This document shows, one piece after another, positions 25,011 through 34,407 of a stretch of DNA of 64,000 nucleotides. The translations under genes and the position numbers were made by a program. The DNA is from Erysipelotrichaceae bacterium. GTDB taxonomy: Bacteria; Bacillota_I; Bacilli_A; Erysipelotrichales; Erysipelotrichaceae. The stretch covers positions 186,001 through 250,000 of the forward strand of contig JAUYTU010000035.1 in the NCBI GenBank assembly GCA_030694975.1, given 5' to 3'. The notes under the pieces were generated by a model that saw only the letters and a program-made list of their open reading frames with translations, was not told the DNA's origin and made no database searches. Each line of letters starts with the position of its first letter. The first letter of the stretch is position 1.

Positions 25011-26235
25011 TAATCGGCATTTCAATTTTAAAGGTCGTTCCTTGATTTAATTGACTTGTAACAGAAATCTGACCACCGTGAGCATTGACGATCGACTTAA
25101 CAATCGCCAAACCCAATCCGCTGCCACCGCTTTCCCGACTTCGATCAGAGGCTGACCGATAGAAGCGTTCAAACACAAACGGAATATCGTTTTCACTGAT
25201 TCCGGTACCGGTATCCGTGATGATGATATGAATTTTATTTTCTAATTTCTTAATCGTTACTCTAACGAATCCTGTATCCGTGTAATTTATGGCATTGCTT
25301 AACAGATTTGAGAATACTTGATACATTTGTTTAACGTCGGAATCAATAAATACTTCTTTGTCACGAAAATCAAACGAAACATTCTTCTTAACGAATTCTG
25401 ATATTACAGAGTCAAATGCCTGGCGAATGACTGCGGTAATATCATTTTTTGCGATATCCAAGTACATTTTATTGGAGCTCATTTTTGAAATAAATAATAA
25501 ATCTGATACCACAGTTTCCAAGCGGTTAACTTCTTTATTAATTTGTCGGAGAAAATCCGTTTGAGTTTGAGGATCATCGAATTCCGGACGGTTCAGTATT
25601 TCCGTCATTCCTTTGATTGAAGCAATCGGCGTTTTAAGTTCGTGAGAAGCATCCGCAATAAAACGTTTTTGAAGCCGCTCCCCTTCCAAAACACGTGTGA
25701 TATCTTGCAAGATGATCAGACAACCGGCATATCGAGTGCCGTTTTTAACGGGGATAGAAACTGCCTGATAATCAATCCCATCCAAATGAATCGTTTTGTA
25801 ATTTGACAGCTCATTTAAATACGATTCGCGAATAAAATAGCGGACATCGACCGGTAAGCCAGAACTTTGAAAATTGATCACCGGTTCATTACTGGTCATC
25901 AGTCGATTGAAGCGATCGTTGATGATCACCAACTCTCCCTGAATATCCACCAAAGCCAACGGTGATGGAATGTGCGTGATCAGGGTAGCCAACTGTTGAG
26001 ATTTTAAGACATTATCCTTCGTGGAGGCTGTCAGCTGACTGGTCAGAAATGATTCAGATCGGCTGATTCTTGTTTTAATGTTCTGCCAAAAAAGAAAAAG
26101 CCAAATAGAATTGAAAACGAATAAGAAGAAAATCGGTAAAGCAGTGCTTTGGAGAATCGCCCACAAAAAGGCGATCAGATAGGCGATAAACCACCAAAAA
26201 ATCCAGTACTTATTCATCTTTTTTCTCAAGGACAT
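24985..26235 (-). CDS. phoR: Phosphate sensor histidine kinase PhoR
   Basis: 416 residues. Two transmembrane helices near residues 10-30 and 33-50 with almost no extracellular loop, so sensing is likely through membrane or PAS signals, not an extracellular domain. Then a PAS domain (about 85-185), HisKA with DASHELKTPIASIKGM (phospho-accepting His), and HATPase with N box (LLSNAINYTD), TGTGIS and GGSGLGLAI. It overlaps phoP by 26 bases. The absence of the large extracytoplasmic domain of B. subtilis PhoR resembles PhoR of wall-poor or other Bacillota and E. coli. Pho identity rests on phoU, phoP and PhoP-box context. Confidence 0.85.
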   Translation of the reverse strand: MSLRKKMNKYWIFWWFIAYLIAFLWAILQSTALPIFFLFVFNSIWLFLFWQNIKTRISRSESFLTSQLTASTKDNVLKSQQLATLITHIPSPLALVDIQGELVIINDRFNRLMTSNEPVINFQSSGLPVDVRYFIRESYLNELSNYKTIHLDGIDYQAVSIPVKNGTRYAGCLIILQDITRVLEGERLQKRFIADASHELKTPIASIKGMTEILNRPEFDDPQTQTDFLRQINKEVNRLETVVSDLLFISKMSSNKMYLDIAKNDITAVIRQAFDSVISEFVKKNVSFDFRDKEVFIDSDVKQMYQVFSNLLSNAINYTDTGFVRVTIKKLENKIHIIITDTGTGISENDIPFVFERFYRSASDRSRESGGSGLGLAIVKSIVNAHGGQISVTSQLNQGTTFKIEMPIINTKLTNR

Positions 26236-26884
26236 AGCCTATACTGCGAATTGACCGAATCGTTAAGGCTGATCCTTTTAATTTTAAGCGCAATTTAAAG
26301 ATATGAACATCGACAATACGGGTATCACCATCATAATCAAAATTCCATATTTCATTGAGGATATCATCTCTTGATAAAACGATTCGACGGTTGCGCAACA
26401 AATACTCAAGTAAATCAAATTCCTTTTTTGTAAGTTCAATCAAGCGGTCAACAACAAACGCTTCTCTACGCGTCATATCAAGACGGATATCTTCGTAGGC
26501 TAACTGTGCATCGGATTTACTCGTATTGCGCTTTAAATGGGCTGAAATACGCGCTAAAAGCTCTCTGGGCGAAAACGGTTTGGTCATATAATCATCGACG
26601 CCCGCTTCGAATGCCTCTAAGATATCACCTTCATCATCTCTTGCGGTTAACATGATCATAATGGACTGTTTATTGTTTTTTCTGAAAAGTTTAACTAATT
26701 CGATACCGGAAACTCCCGGCAACATCCAGTCAATAATCATACAATCAAAAGTATCATTCAAACCGGTGAACTTCGCATCATCACCGTTCGAACACATCAC
26801 GACCTCATGTTTTGCGCTTTTAAGATCGTAAGCAATCAGCTTACGGATATTTTCCTCATCCTCGATTAACAGAATTCTTGCCAT
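26210..26884 (-). CDS. phoP: Response regulator PhoP (OmpR family)
   Basis: 224 residues. Receiver domain with acidic pair (LIEDEE), phosphorylation site DWMLPG near residue 53 and KPFSPREL; C-terminal OmpR-type winged helix with LTKKEFDLLEYLLRNRR and RIVDVHIFKLRLKL. OmpR-type regulators bind direct repeats with 11-bp period, matching the boxes found upstream of phoU and near the Na/Pi transporter. Two bases separate it from phoH upstream, so phoH–phoP–phoR are probably one transcript. Confidence 0.88.
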   Translation of the reverse strand: MARILLIEDEENIRKLIAYDLKSAKHEVVMCSNGDDAKFTGLNDTFDCMIIDWMLPGVSGIELVKLFRKNNKQSIMIMLTARDDEGDILEAFEAGVDDYMTKPFSPRELLARISAHLKRNTSKSDAQLAYEDIRLDMTRREAFVVDRLIELTKKEFDLLEYLLRNRRIVLSRDDILNEIWNFDYDGDTRIVDVHIFKLRLKLKGSALTIRSIRSIGYVLEKKDE

Positions 26885-26886
26885 AA

Positions 26887-27861
26887 TTACTCCCTCGCTT
26901 CGTATTTTTCAAGTATTTTCGCAACCAGCGGATGACGGACAACATCCGCAATCGTCATCTCAACAAACGCGATTTCATCAATTGACTTTAACAAATTCAC
27001 GGCCTGTATCAATCCGGAATGCTGATCTCTTCGTAAATCAATTTGCGTCACATCGCCTGTGACGATGATCTTTGACTTAAATCCCATACGCGTCAGAAAC
27101 ATCTTCATTTGTGATGGCAGTGTATTCTGCGCTTCATCCAAAATAACAAAAGCGTTATCCAACGTACGCCCCCGCATATAAGCTAGCGGAGCGATTTCAA
27201 TTTGACCCTTCTCCAACATCTTGGTCGTCTGTTCAACACCTAACATATCATGCAAAGCATCGTACAAGGGTCGAAGGTAGGGATCCACCTTTTCCTTTAA
27301 GTCTCCAGGTAAAAATCCCAGATTCTCACCGGCTTCAACAGCCGGTCGGGTAAGAATTATTTTCTTAAACTCCTGATTTTTCAGACAGGCAACCGCATAG
27401 ACAACCGCAAGATAGGTTTTCCCGGTTCCGGCCGGACCTATTGCAAAGGTAATATCATTTCGACTGATCGCATCGATGAAAATCTTCTGTCCCCAAGTCT
27501 TTGGATAAATCAGTTTACCCGCAAAATTCCGTGCAACCGGAGATGATGTCAGTGCCTCCAACCGCTTCTCTTGATTTTGCGAAACTAAACGGATGATATA
27601 ATAAAAATCACGTTCACTGAGCTGTTGATTGCTTTTTATCAGTCGGATCGCGGCTAATATCGACCTTTTACACTCTTCAACTGAGACAATATCATCACCC
27701 GATATTGTTAATTGACTTCCGCGAACTAAGCAGTTGATTTTGTAATGCTTCTCTAAAATTGCCAAATGACGGTCATTAACACCGAGAAGATTGGAAGTTT
27801 CTTCCATATTCAATTCGATCAGTGAGACCGTTGCTTTGTGATCCAAATGCATCCACTCCAT
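26887..27861 (-). CDS. phoH: PhoH-family ATPase
   Basis: 324 residues. N-terminal KH-like region (about 15-110), then a P-loop ATPase domain with GPAGTGKTYLAV, TRPAVEAGE, LGFLPGDLKEK, ILDEAQNT (Walker B) and VTGDVTQIDL. It is linked to ybeY in most bacteria and probably acts in RNA or ribosome metabolism. Here the Pho two-component and transporter genes are placed between phoH and ybeY. The ATG at 27861 lacks a clear ribosome site; an internal ATG nine bases later is preceded by GGAG at short distance and may be the real start. Confidence 0.92.
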   Translation of the reverse strand: MEWMHLDHKATVSLIELNMEETSNLLGVNDRHLAILEKHYKINCLVRGSQLTISGDDIVSVEECKRSILAAIRLIKSNQQLSERDFYYIIRLVSQNQEKRLEALTSSPVARNFAGKLIYPKTWGQKIFIDAISRNDITFAIGPAGTGKTYLAVVYAVACLKNQEFKKIILTRPAVEAGENLGFLPGDLKEKVDPYLRPLYDALHDMLGVEQTTKMLEKGQIEIAPLAYMRGRTLDNAFVILDEAQNTLPSQMKMFLTRMGFKSKIIVTGDVTQIDLRRDQHSGLIQAVNLLKSIDEIAFVEMTIADVVRHPLVAKILEKYEARE

Positions 27862-27892
27862 TCTAGATTAAGTATAGCTCGAGTATGAAAAT

Positions 27893-27918
27893 AAAAAAAG
27901 TACTTTTTCAAGTACTTT
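27893..27918 (-). terminator. Terminator of rpsU
   Basis: Perfect 9-bp stem AAAGTACTT/AAGTACTTT with a four-base loop and seven T on the minus strand, overlapping the rpsU stop. Confidence 0.85.
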
Positions 27919-28096
27919 ATTTGCTTCTGCGAGCTTTTCTGGCGGCTTCGGATTTTAATTTGCGACGAACGCCCGGTTTTACATAAAACTCTCTTTTGCG
28001 AGCCTCAGCAAGGGTTCCGTTACGAGAGACTTGACGTTTAAAACGACGCAGCGCATCATCCAAAACTTCATTCTCTTTGAGTACGACTCTAGGCAT
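27917..28096 (-). CDS. rpsU: 30S ribosomal protein S21
   Basis: 59 residues from the ATG at 28096, which follows GGGGAGG and gives the family N-terminus [19 protein letters not shown] longer frame to 28156 exists but includes the promoter. The basic C-terminus ([16 protein letters not shown]) is typical. It is a single transcription unit with a good promoter and terminator, next to deoC and the mtaB operon, as in Bacillus rpsU–mtaB. Confidence 0.96.
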   Translation of the reverse strand: MPRVVLKENEVLDDALRRFKRQVSRNGTLAEARKREFYVKPGVRRKLKSEAARKARRSK

Positions 28097-28127
28097 AATC
28101 AACCTCCCCTCTGATGCAAGCATTATT

Positions 28128-28156
28128 ATTATACAAAACCAACCTCTAAAATGCAA
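28128..28156 (-). promoter_or_regulatory. Promoter of rpsU
   Basis: TTGCAT (28156-28151) and exact TATAAT (28133-28128) with a 17-bp spacer, 32 bp before the start codon. Confidence 0.85.
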
Positions 28157-28186
28157 GTATAACTTACGATGTTCTCGACCTATATC

Positions 28187-28843
28187 TTAATATGTTTGCG
28201 TATTGGTTTGTTTATTCAGTAATGCCACACCGGCTGATGTTCCGATACGATCAGCTCCCGCCTCAATCATAGCAACCAGATCATCATAGGTTCGTACACC
28301 GCCGGCCGCCTTAACCAGCGCTTTTGTACCAACTACTGATTTCATTAACCGCACATCCTCAACGGTTGCTCCGGCGGTAGAAAATCCGGTCGATGTTTTT
28401 ACAAAATCTGCACCGGCATTTAATGCGGCTTGACAAGCCAAAACTTTTTCCTCATCATTCAAAAGACAAGTTTCAATGATGACTTTAACGACCAGTTTTC
28501 CGGCAGCAAGCTTTACGGCACGAATATCCTCAGTAACTAAATTCATATGTTTGTCTTTTAAAGCTCCGATGTTAATAACCATATCAATCTCGGTTGCGCC
28601 GTTTTCAATGGCATTTTTCGTTTCAAAAGCCTTGACCGCGGTCGTGGTGGCTCCTAAAGGAAAGCCGATGACCGTGCAAACTTTGACATCACTTTCCATC
28701 AGCTGTTCTGCACAGGTTTTGACCCATGTCGGATTAATACAGACAGATGCGAAATCATACGTTTTTGCTTCCTCGCATAATGTGATGATTTGTTGTTTTG
28801 TGGCATTTTGTTTTAATAATGTGTGATCGATGTATTTATTCAT
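28187..28843 (-). CDS. deoC: Deoxyribose-phosphate aldolase
   Basis: 218 residues, TIM barrel. Family landmarks are [44 protein letters not shown], the Schiff-base lysine in [14 protein letters not shown] and [10 protein letters not shown]. It splits deoxyribose-5-phosphate to acetaldehyde and glyceraldehyde-3-phosphate, the last step of deoxynucleoside catabolism. It is the last gene of the scpA–murE run and overlaps murE by 8 bases, an unusual partner. Pdp, which feeds it, is encoded 6 kb away on the same strand. Confidence 0.96.
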   Translation of the reverse strand: MNKYIDHTLLKQNATKQQIITLCEEAKTYDFASVCINPTWVKTCAEQLMESDVKVCTVIGFPLGATTTAVKAFETKNAIENGATEIDMVINIGALKDKHMNLVTEDIRAVKLAAGKLVVKVIIETCLLNDEEKVLACQAALNAGADFVKTSTGFSTAGATVEDVRLMKSVVGTKALVKAAGGVRTYDDLVAMIEAGADRIGTSAGVALLNKQTNTQTY

Positions 28844-30305
28844 TGGTACATACCTCCTTGTTTAATATGACCGTAAGCAAAATTTCCTGCGCTGCAATAT
28901 GATCTCCCATCCACTCTTCTTTACCAAACTCACGATACATATACGGCTCATCGCCTTTACCCAAAATCAATACCGTATCGTTTTTACAGGCGATTTCTAA
29001 TGACTGGCGAATCGCATCATAGCGATCTTCAATGATAATATAATTGTTTTTCGTAATTCCTTTGCTTATTTCACTGCAAATATCTAAAACCTTTTCACTG
29101 CGATTATCTTCTTCAGTCAGGATTATCATATCACAATAACGATCCGCAAGTTCTCCCAGAACTTTACGTTTTTTAGAATCACGCTGACCGGCCGAGCCAA
29201 ACACAACGATGATTTTTTTCTTCGGTGGAGTAATCGACCGAGCATAAGTAAATATCTTTTCAAACCCATCCGGAGTATGTGCATAGTCGATGATGACATT
29301 GAAGTTCTGTCCTTCACTGATGATTTCCATGCGTCCGTCAACCTGAGGAATGGTCTTACATAACTCAACAATTCTTGAAAGATCCATACCATAAGAAACC
29401 AGTGATGTAATCACACCGAGCAAGTTATAAATATTGAATATCGCAACCAGATTGGTTTGGATTTTTATCGTTTTCTTTTCTTTTCTGATAAATAAATTAA
29501 AAATGGTCTTGTCGGGGTATAATTCAATATTATCCGCAAAGAAGTCAGCTTCATGATCAAGACCATAGGTTACCAGGTTTCCCTCAAAGGTTGCGATGAT
29601 GCGCTTGCCATAGGCATCATCTTGATTGATTACGGCTAATCCAGTCTTCTTTAGCATCGTAAACAGTTTCTTTTTTGCCTGAAAGTAGTTTTCCATATTG
29701 CCATGAAAATCAAGGTGATCATGGGTAAGATTGGTGAATATGGCCACATCGAAATCAACACTCAACACTCTTCCCTGTTCTAATCCATGCGATGATACCT
29801 CTAAAGCAACGGCCTTCATACCCGCATCAACCATCTTCTTTAACGTATGGTGCATAGGAATCACATCCGGTGTCGTCAAAAACGGCTGCTCTTTGACATT
29901 TCCATATTCTGTAGATATGGTGCCAATATAACCACAAGGAAGTGTATCGTTAATAAAATATTGAAGCAGTTTAGCACTGGTACTTTTACCATTGGTTCCG
30001 GTCACACTGAAAACCTTCAACGCGACACTCGGATTACCATAAAAACGCGACGCAATGACATTTAACGTTTTCAATACATCATCCACCAAAACATAAGCGA
30101 CTTTGTCTGATACTTTTAGCAGCGGATCACTGTGAACGATGGCTACCGCTCCGTTTGAGATTGCCTGATCAACAAACTGATGTCCATCGAAAACCATGCC
30201 TTTCAAACAGAAAAACAAGGCATTTACATTCATCACCCGAGAATCTACGGATAACGAATCGATTTGCATATCCGGAGCACTGTTAAACAATTGATTTAAA
30301 TTCAT
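28836..30305 (-). CDS. murE: UDP-N-acetylmuramoyl-L-alanyl-D-glutamate:diamino-acid ligase (MurE)
   Basis: 489 residues, three-domain Mur ligase. It has N-terminal UMAG-binding residues (SVDSRVMN), ATP site [11 protein letters not shown], the TTPDVIPMH segment, [24 protein letters not shown] and the C-terminal [12 protein letters not shown]. It adds the third residue to the peptidoglycan stem peptide in the cytosol. The specificity loop reads EEDNRSEK; meso-Dap enzymes have DNPR and Lys enzymes usually lack that Arg, so the amino acid added cannot be settled here. It overlaps mtaB by four bases. Confidence 0.93.
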   Translation of the reverse strand: MNLNQLFNSAPDMQIDSLSVDSRVMNVNALFFCLKGMVFDGHQFVDQAISNGAVAIVHSDPLLKVSDKVAYVLVDDVLKTLNVIASRFYGNPSVALKVFSVTGTNGKSTSAKLLQYFINDTLPCGYIGTISTEYGNVKEQPFLTTPDVIPMHHTLKKMVDAGMKAVALEVSSHGLEQGRVLSVDFDVAIFTNLTHDHLDFHGNMENYFQAKKKLFTMLKKTGLAVINQDDAYGKRIIATFEGNLVTYGLDHEADFFADNIELYPDKTIFNLFIRKEKKTIKIQTNLVAIFNIYNLLGVITSLVSYGMDLSRIVELCKTIPQVDGRMEIISEGQNFNVIIDYAHTPDGFEKIFTYARSITPPKKKIIVVFGSAGQRDSKKRKVLGELADRYCDMIILTEEDNRSEKVLDICSEISKGITKNNYIIIEDRYDAIRQSLEIACKNDTVLILGKGDEPYMYREFGKEEWMGDHIAAQEILLTVILNKEVCTNE

Positions 30306-31597
30306 GATTCCACCACTTTCTTCACAAGAACTCCATAATTACGACCCTGCTTGTGATGAGTTATCCAAACACGATGACATTGATTATTCATTGACTCATC
30401 ACTGATCACACTGACCAAAACATATTCCCCGGTATGTCCGGTCGCAATACCCTTTTGAAAAGATTCAAAGAGTACGGAAACTTCTTTATTAACAAATTGC
30501 ATGTCATAGCGCATTTTAAGTAGATTTGATTTTTCGATCAAAATCTGCGAACGAGCTTTCTTGGTAATTGCATCCAAATGCCCACTCATTAATGCCGCAG
30601 CCGTATTGGCACGCATGGAATATGGAAAAATGTGCATAAAGCTAAATCGGCACTTCTCAACAAATGCCACCGTCGTTTGAAATTCTTCTTCACTTTCCCC
30701 AACGAACCCGACGATGACATCCGTACTGATTGAAATCAAAGGAAAGCGCTGGCGAATTTCCTGAATACGGACATAGAACTCATCACTTGTATAGGGACGG
30801 TTCATACGTTTTAATACCGTATCACAACCCGATTGTAACGGAATGTGGAAATGACGGACAATTTTTTCTGATGATGTCATTAAATCGAGCAATTGAGGGG
30901 TTATTTCTGTAATCTCTATCGAAGATAAGCGAATTCGCCTTAATCCATCCACTTCATCAATCAACCGCTTTAACAAATGTGACAGGTCATGACGGCTATC
31001 TTTTCCGTAACGGCCGATGTGAATACCGGACAAAACGATTTCTTTATGTCCATTACGAACCAATCCTTTAGCCATTTCAACCAAATCATCACTCGGTGCC
31101 CAGCGCTCATTTCCCCTGGCAAACGGAATGATGCAATAGGAACAAAACTGATCGCAGCCGTCCTGAATTTTCAAAAACGCACGCGTCTGATGATTGTATT
31201 GTTTTAACGGTAAATTCTCAAACATAATGTCTCTTTGATCATTGATATCCGGATAGCCCTGACCCTGTTGAATGTACTCGACCAACTTGCTTTTATGTTT
31301 TGCGCCGATAAGCAAGTCGATACGATCGATATCGTTTAATTCATCTTGATTGGTCTGAACGTAACAGCCCACGACACATATCATGGCATCTGCGTTTTGA
31401 CGAATCGCCTGATGTATTTTCTGCCGACTCTTTGAAGCCGCCGTATTGGTAACCGAACACGTATTTATGATATAAATATCTGCCGGACCTTTGAAATCAA
31501 CGAGCTGATAACCGGAAGAAATCAGACTTTCGATGTAACTCTCCGATTCAAATGTATTCACTTTACAACCCAACGTTGCTATTGCGAAAGTCTTCAT
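30302..31597 (-). CDS. mtaB: tRNA t6A37 methylthiotransferase MtaB
   Basis: 431 residues. Radical-SAM methylthiotransferase that converts t6A37 to ms2t6A37. N-terminal UPF0004 domain with cluster cysteines (LGCKVN, NTCSVTN, VVGCYVQ), radical-SAM motif CDQFCSYCIIPFARG, and a C-terminal TRAM domain. The LGCKVN and NTCSVTNTA forms favour MtaB (YqeV) over MiaB, whose own gene lies at 54258. In Bacillus it also follows rsmE and neighbours rpsU. Confidence 0.94.
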   Translation of the reverse strand: MKTFAIATLGCKVNTFESESYIESLISSGYQLVDFKGPADIYIINTCSVTNTAASKSRQKIHQAIRQNADAMICVVGCYVQTNQDELNDIDRIDLLIGAKHKSKLVEYIQQGQGYPDINDQRDIMFENLPLKQYNHQTRAFLKIQDGCDQFCSYCIIPFARGNERWAPSDDLVEMAKGLVRNGHKEIVLSGIHIGRYGKDSRHDLSHLLKRLIDEVDGLRRIRLSSIEITEITPQLLDLMTSSEKIVRHFHIPLQSGCDTVLKRMNRPYTSDEFYVRIQEIRQRFPLISISTDVIVGFVGESEEEFQTTVAFVEKCRFSFMHIFPYSMRANTAAALMSGHLDAITKKARSQILIEKSNLLKMRYDMQFVNKEVSVLFESFQKGIATGHTGEYVLVSVISDESMNNQCHRVWITHHKQGRNYGVLVKKVVES

Positions 31598-31621
31598 TTC
31601 ATCACCTTGAAGTATTATACA

Positions 31622-32407
31622 TTAATCCGCAATATTTGTAAAAATCAGTGGATTTTTGAGTTTTTTATAAGACTTCACAGCTTTTAAAGAAAGCAGAGAA
31701 TGCTCGATGCACACATCCATAAACTGTGGAACATCATTGTCAATCAGACATTTACCTAATAGGTTCAACACGTCCAAACGGATGTTACATTTTTCAAAAA
31801 GCGGAAATTCAATATTTTCCTTTAAATTGCATAAGTAAAGAGTTTTAACGGATTCACAATAAAGAACAAAACGGCGATTACTGAAACACAAAAATGTGGC
31901 ATTACTGAAACCCACACGGTACGGCTCGATTCCGTAAATAACAGGATCAACACATTCTTTGGCGTATTGTTTATACAGTTTGTAAAACTGCGGCAACTCA
32001 AAGACAACCATCTCCTTATGATACAAGGAATTCAACAGTTCATTGAAGAATGGGATCATAATCCAGACACCCGTTTGCGATTCAAATTTCATCAGTGATT
32101 CCTTCAGTGAGAAAAGTTCGATGTTCATCAGATGATTGCGCTGCTGATAGTCAATCGTCGGCCAGATTTCAATCAGTTTATTGCGACTCTGATCATAAGC
32201 TTTTTCAAGTTTCTGCTTGTTGCTCAACGATGTTTTAATGATTTGCATCTGAAAGTAATCGTGAGAGTTTTGACATGAAAAGAGTAAACCTTCTTTTTTA
32301 AAGGTATCCTTCATCCATTGGATATCGCTTTTGACATCCTTGGTTTTCAATAGTTGCTGCTTATGAAATTTCTGCAGCCAACGGTCCATCTTTTGAAGTT
32401 TAATCAT
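31622..32407 (-). CDS. Conserved-context protein of unknown function
   Basis: 261 residues, not recognised. No signal peptide, membrane helix or familiar nucleotide-binding motif is visible. The first 60 residues are basic and helical (many Lys and Gln), the middle has aromatic-rich stretches (DYFQMQI, QFYKLYKQYAKE, VGFSNATFLCFSNRRFVLYCES), and the C-terminus is basic. Translational coupling is tight: it overlaps rsmE by 8 bases and ends 25 bp before mtaB, two RNA-modification genes. A role in RNA or ribosome maturation would be a guess from position only. The base composition is like its neighbours, so it is not an obvious recent import. Confidence 0.75.
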   Translation of the reverse strand: MIKLQKMDRWLQKFHKQQLLKTKDVKSDIQWMKDTFKKEGLLFSCQNSHDYFQMQIIKTSLSNKQKLEKAYDQSRNKLIEIWPTIDYQQRNHLMNIELFSLKESLMKFESQTGVWIMIPFFNELLNSLYHKEMVVFELPQFYKLYKQYAKECVDPVIYGIEPYRVGFSNATFLCFSNRRFVLYCESVKTLYLCNLKENIEFPLFEKCNIRLDVLNLLGKCLIDNDVPQFMDVCIEHSLLSLKAVKSYKKLKNPLIFTNIAD

Positions 32408-33122
32408 GTCGCTCTCCTAATGTATCAAGCATAATGCAAGCCGCAATCGCAGCCGTCTCCGCTCGAAAAATCCGTTTACCCAAACTGATCGAGGTGAAAC
32501 CGTGGTTTGTCAGATAGTCAACCTCATCATCGCTAAAACCGCCTTCTGGACCGATAACAATCGTAACCGATGAAATCTCATCAGGGATATCGTACAAATA
32601 ACGGCTGTTCTCTTTTTCATAGGCGATAAAATTCAGTAGTGACTTATGTTCGACCAATTGCTTGAACGATACAGGTTCCGTGATCGCGGGAACCGTGTGC
32701 CGATAGGACTGCTCCGCGGCTTCGGTCAGTATCTTGCGATAGCGCTCAAGCTTGCGCTGAGCCGTTTCCGGTTTGTCTTTGACCACACATCTTGAACTGA
32801 TAAACGGAACGATTTTTGAAACTCCGCATTCCGTGGCCTTTTCCAACATCCAATCCCATCGGTCACCTTTAATTAAAGCCACAGCTAATGTGATATTCAC
32901 TTTGGATTCGCGTTGTTCGGCAATTGCTTGTATAACCTTCACTCTGACACCGGTTTTACTTATCTGGATTGACCCGTAAAAAAGAAAACCGTTTAGATCC
33001 GCAAGTCGGATAATTTTCCCGTCAGTCATACGCAAAACCGTTGAAATGTGATGTGACTGTTCTTGGGTCATATCAACTTCCATATCCAAGATCAGTTTTT
33101 GATTAACAAAATATTGTTGCAT
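32400..33122 (-). CDS. rsmE: 16S rRNA (uracil(1498)-N3)-methyltransferase
   Basis: 240 residues. SPOUT-class methyltransferase with N-terminal PUA-like domain (QSHHISTVLRMTDGK) and knot motifs VVIGPEGGFSDDEV and SLGKRIFRAETAAIAA. It methylates U1498 in the decoding region of 16S rRNA. AEQSYRHTVPAI, a variant of the usual EQS.R...P.I motif, is present. One base separates it from rluB. Confidence 0.95.
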   Translation of the reverse strand: MQQYFVNQKLILDMEVDMTQEQSHHISTVLRMTDGKIIRLADLNGFLFYGSIQISKTGVRVKVIQAIAEQRESKVNITLAVALIKGDRWDWMLEKATECGVSKIVPFISSRCVVKDKPETAQRKLERYRKILTEAAEQSYRHTVPAITEPVSFKQLVEHKSLLNFIAYEKENSRYLYDIPDEISSVTIVIGPEGGFSDDEVDYLTNHGFTSISLGKRIFRAETAAIAACIMLDTLGERHD

Positions 33123-33123
33123 A

Positions 33124-33852
33124 CTAAATCAACGTTCCCTCATCACTGAGCTGACGTAATTTTTTAACTTCAAATGGTTTTAAAATCCGATAATCTCCTT
33201 GTCCTAAACCTTCGACCGTCAAAAAGCCGATGGATACACGATGCAGTTTACGAACCTGATAACCCAACGATTCCATCATCCGTTTGATCTGACGGTTGCG
33301 ACCTTCAACGATGGTTAATTCAAAATCCGTCATCTGCTTATCAAAGTCCTTGTTTGTAACCCAAACCTTAGCCGGTATGGTAACCCCATCATCCAGTTTA
33401 ATGCCGGCCTCCAGCGCTTTAATATCTTTGGTCGCCAATATTCCCTTGATTTTCACTTCATATTTCTTAGGAATATGATAACGGGGATGAATCAGACTGT
33501 TCGCAAAATCACCGTCATTGGTCAATATCAGACATCCGGTCGTATCATAGTCAAGTCGGCCGACCGGAAAGATCCGATACGGTGTTTCAACCAGTGAAAC
33601 AACGGTCTGACGGTCTTTCTCATCATTCAAAGAACAAATGATTTTTCTGGGTTTATTGATAACGTAATACACTTTGTTTTCTCGGATGATTGATTTGCCA
33701 TCAACCATGATAACGGCCCCTTTACGCACTTTAAAACCCTGCTCAGTGATAACGACACCATCCACACTGACACGGCCTTGAGTAATATATTCTTCTGCTT
33801 TGCGCCGTGAGGTCACACCGGCCTGCGCAATGACTTTTTGTAAACGATCCAT
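33124..33852 (-). CDS. rluB: Ribosomal large-subunit pseudouridine synthase B
   Basis: 242 residues. N-terminal S4 RNA-binding domain (RLQKVIAQAGVTSRRKAEEYI) and a catalytic domain with the Asp nucleophile in GRLDYDTTGCLILTNDG and RQIKRMMESLGY. It makes pseudouridine near the peptidyl transferase centre (E. coli RluB/RsuA family). scpA–scpB–rluB is the common Bacillota order. Confidence 0.95.
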   Translation of the reverse strand: MDRLQKVIAQAGVTSRRKAEEYITQGRVSVDGVVITEQGFKVRKGAVIMVDGKSIIRENKVYYVINKPRKIICSLNDEKDRQTVVSLVETPYRIFPVGRLDYDTTGCLILTNDGDFANSLIHPRYHIPKKYEVKIKGILATKDIKALEAGIKLDDGVTIPAKVWVTNKDFDKQMTDFELTIVEGRNRQIKRMMESLGYQVRKLHRVSIGFLTVEGLGQGDYRILKPFEVKKLRQLSDEGTLI

Positions 33853-33867
33853 CGGACTACCTTCTTT

Positions 33868-34407
33868 CTACTCAAATAATTCTTGAGAACTGCCACTGAC
33901 GATTTGTTCAAGTTTCGGCAATTCATCCAAAGACATCAATTGAAACACATCCATAAACTCTTGGGTAACTTCATATAAAATCGGTCGACCCGGAGCTTCA
34001 GAGCGACCAAACTCACGAATCAAATCCAACGCTTGAAGTTTTCGAAGCATGATATCACATCCCACACCGCGTATTTCTTCGATTTCCACTCGTGTGATCG
34101 GCTGTTTGTATGCTATGATCGCCAGTGTCTCCAAAGCGGACTGCGATAACTGCCGGGTTTTTTGAATGGATAACATTTGTTGAGCATAAGGATGAATAAA
34201 GGGTGCCGTGAGTAACTTGACCTGACCGCCATAATTGACACACTGAATCCCGCGATTGTACCCTTTATAGAAAACCGCAAGTTGATCGACGGCTTTAATG
34301 ACCTCTTCTTCGCTGCACAAAAGCGTCTGAGCCATTTGCTCAATAGACAACCCCTGTTCACCGACAATAAAAAGCAAACCTTCAATAATTACCGTATAAT
34401 CCGTCAT
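33868..34407 (-). CDS. scpB: Segregation and condensation protein B
   Basis: 179 residues, two winged-helix domains, with the family signature SQSALETLAIIAYKQPITRVEIEEIRG (partly quoted: ALETLAIIAYKQPIT). It forms the Smc–ScpA–ScpB condensin complex. Its start overlaps scpA by 26 bases. Confidence 0.95.
   Translation of the reverse strand: MTDYTVIIEGLLFIVGEQGLSIEQMAQTLLCSEEEVIKAVDQLAVFYKGYNRGIQCVNYGGQVKLLTAPFIHPYAQQMLSIQKTRQLSQSALETLAIIAYKQPITRVEIEEIRGVGCDIMLRKLQALDLIREFGRSEAPGRPILYEVTQEFMDVFQLMSLDELPKLEQIVSGSSQELFE

Noticed and set aside
28097-28156. 20-residue N-terminal extension of S21
   Set aside because: It covers the TATAAT promoter box and is absent from the conserved S21 start.
34055-34385. 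Extra frames inside scpB on the same strand
   Set aside because: They are out-of-frame shadows with no ribosome site; scpB is complete.
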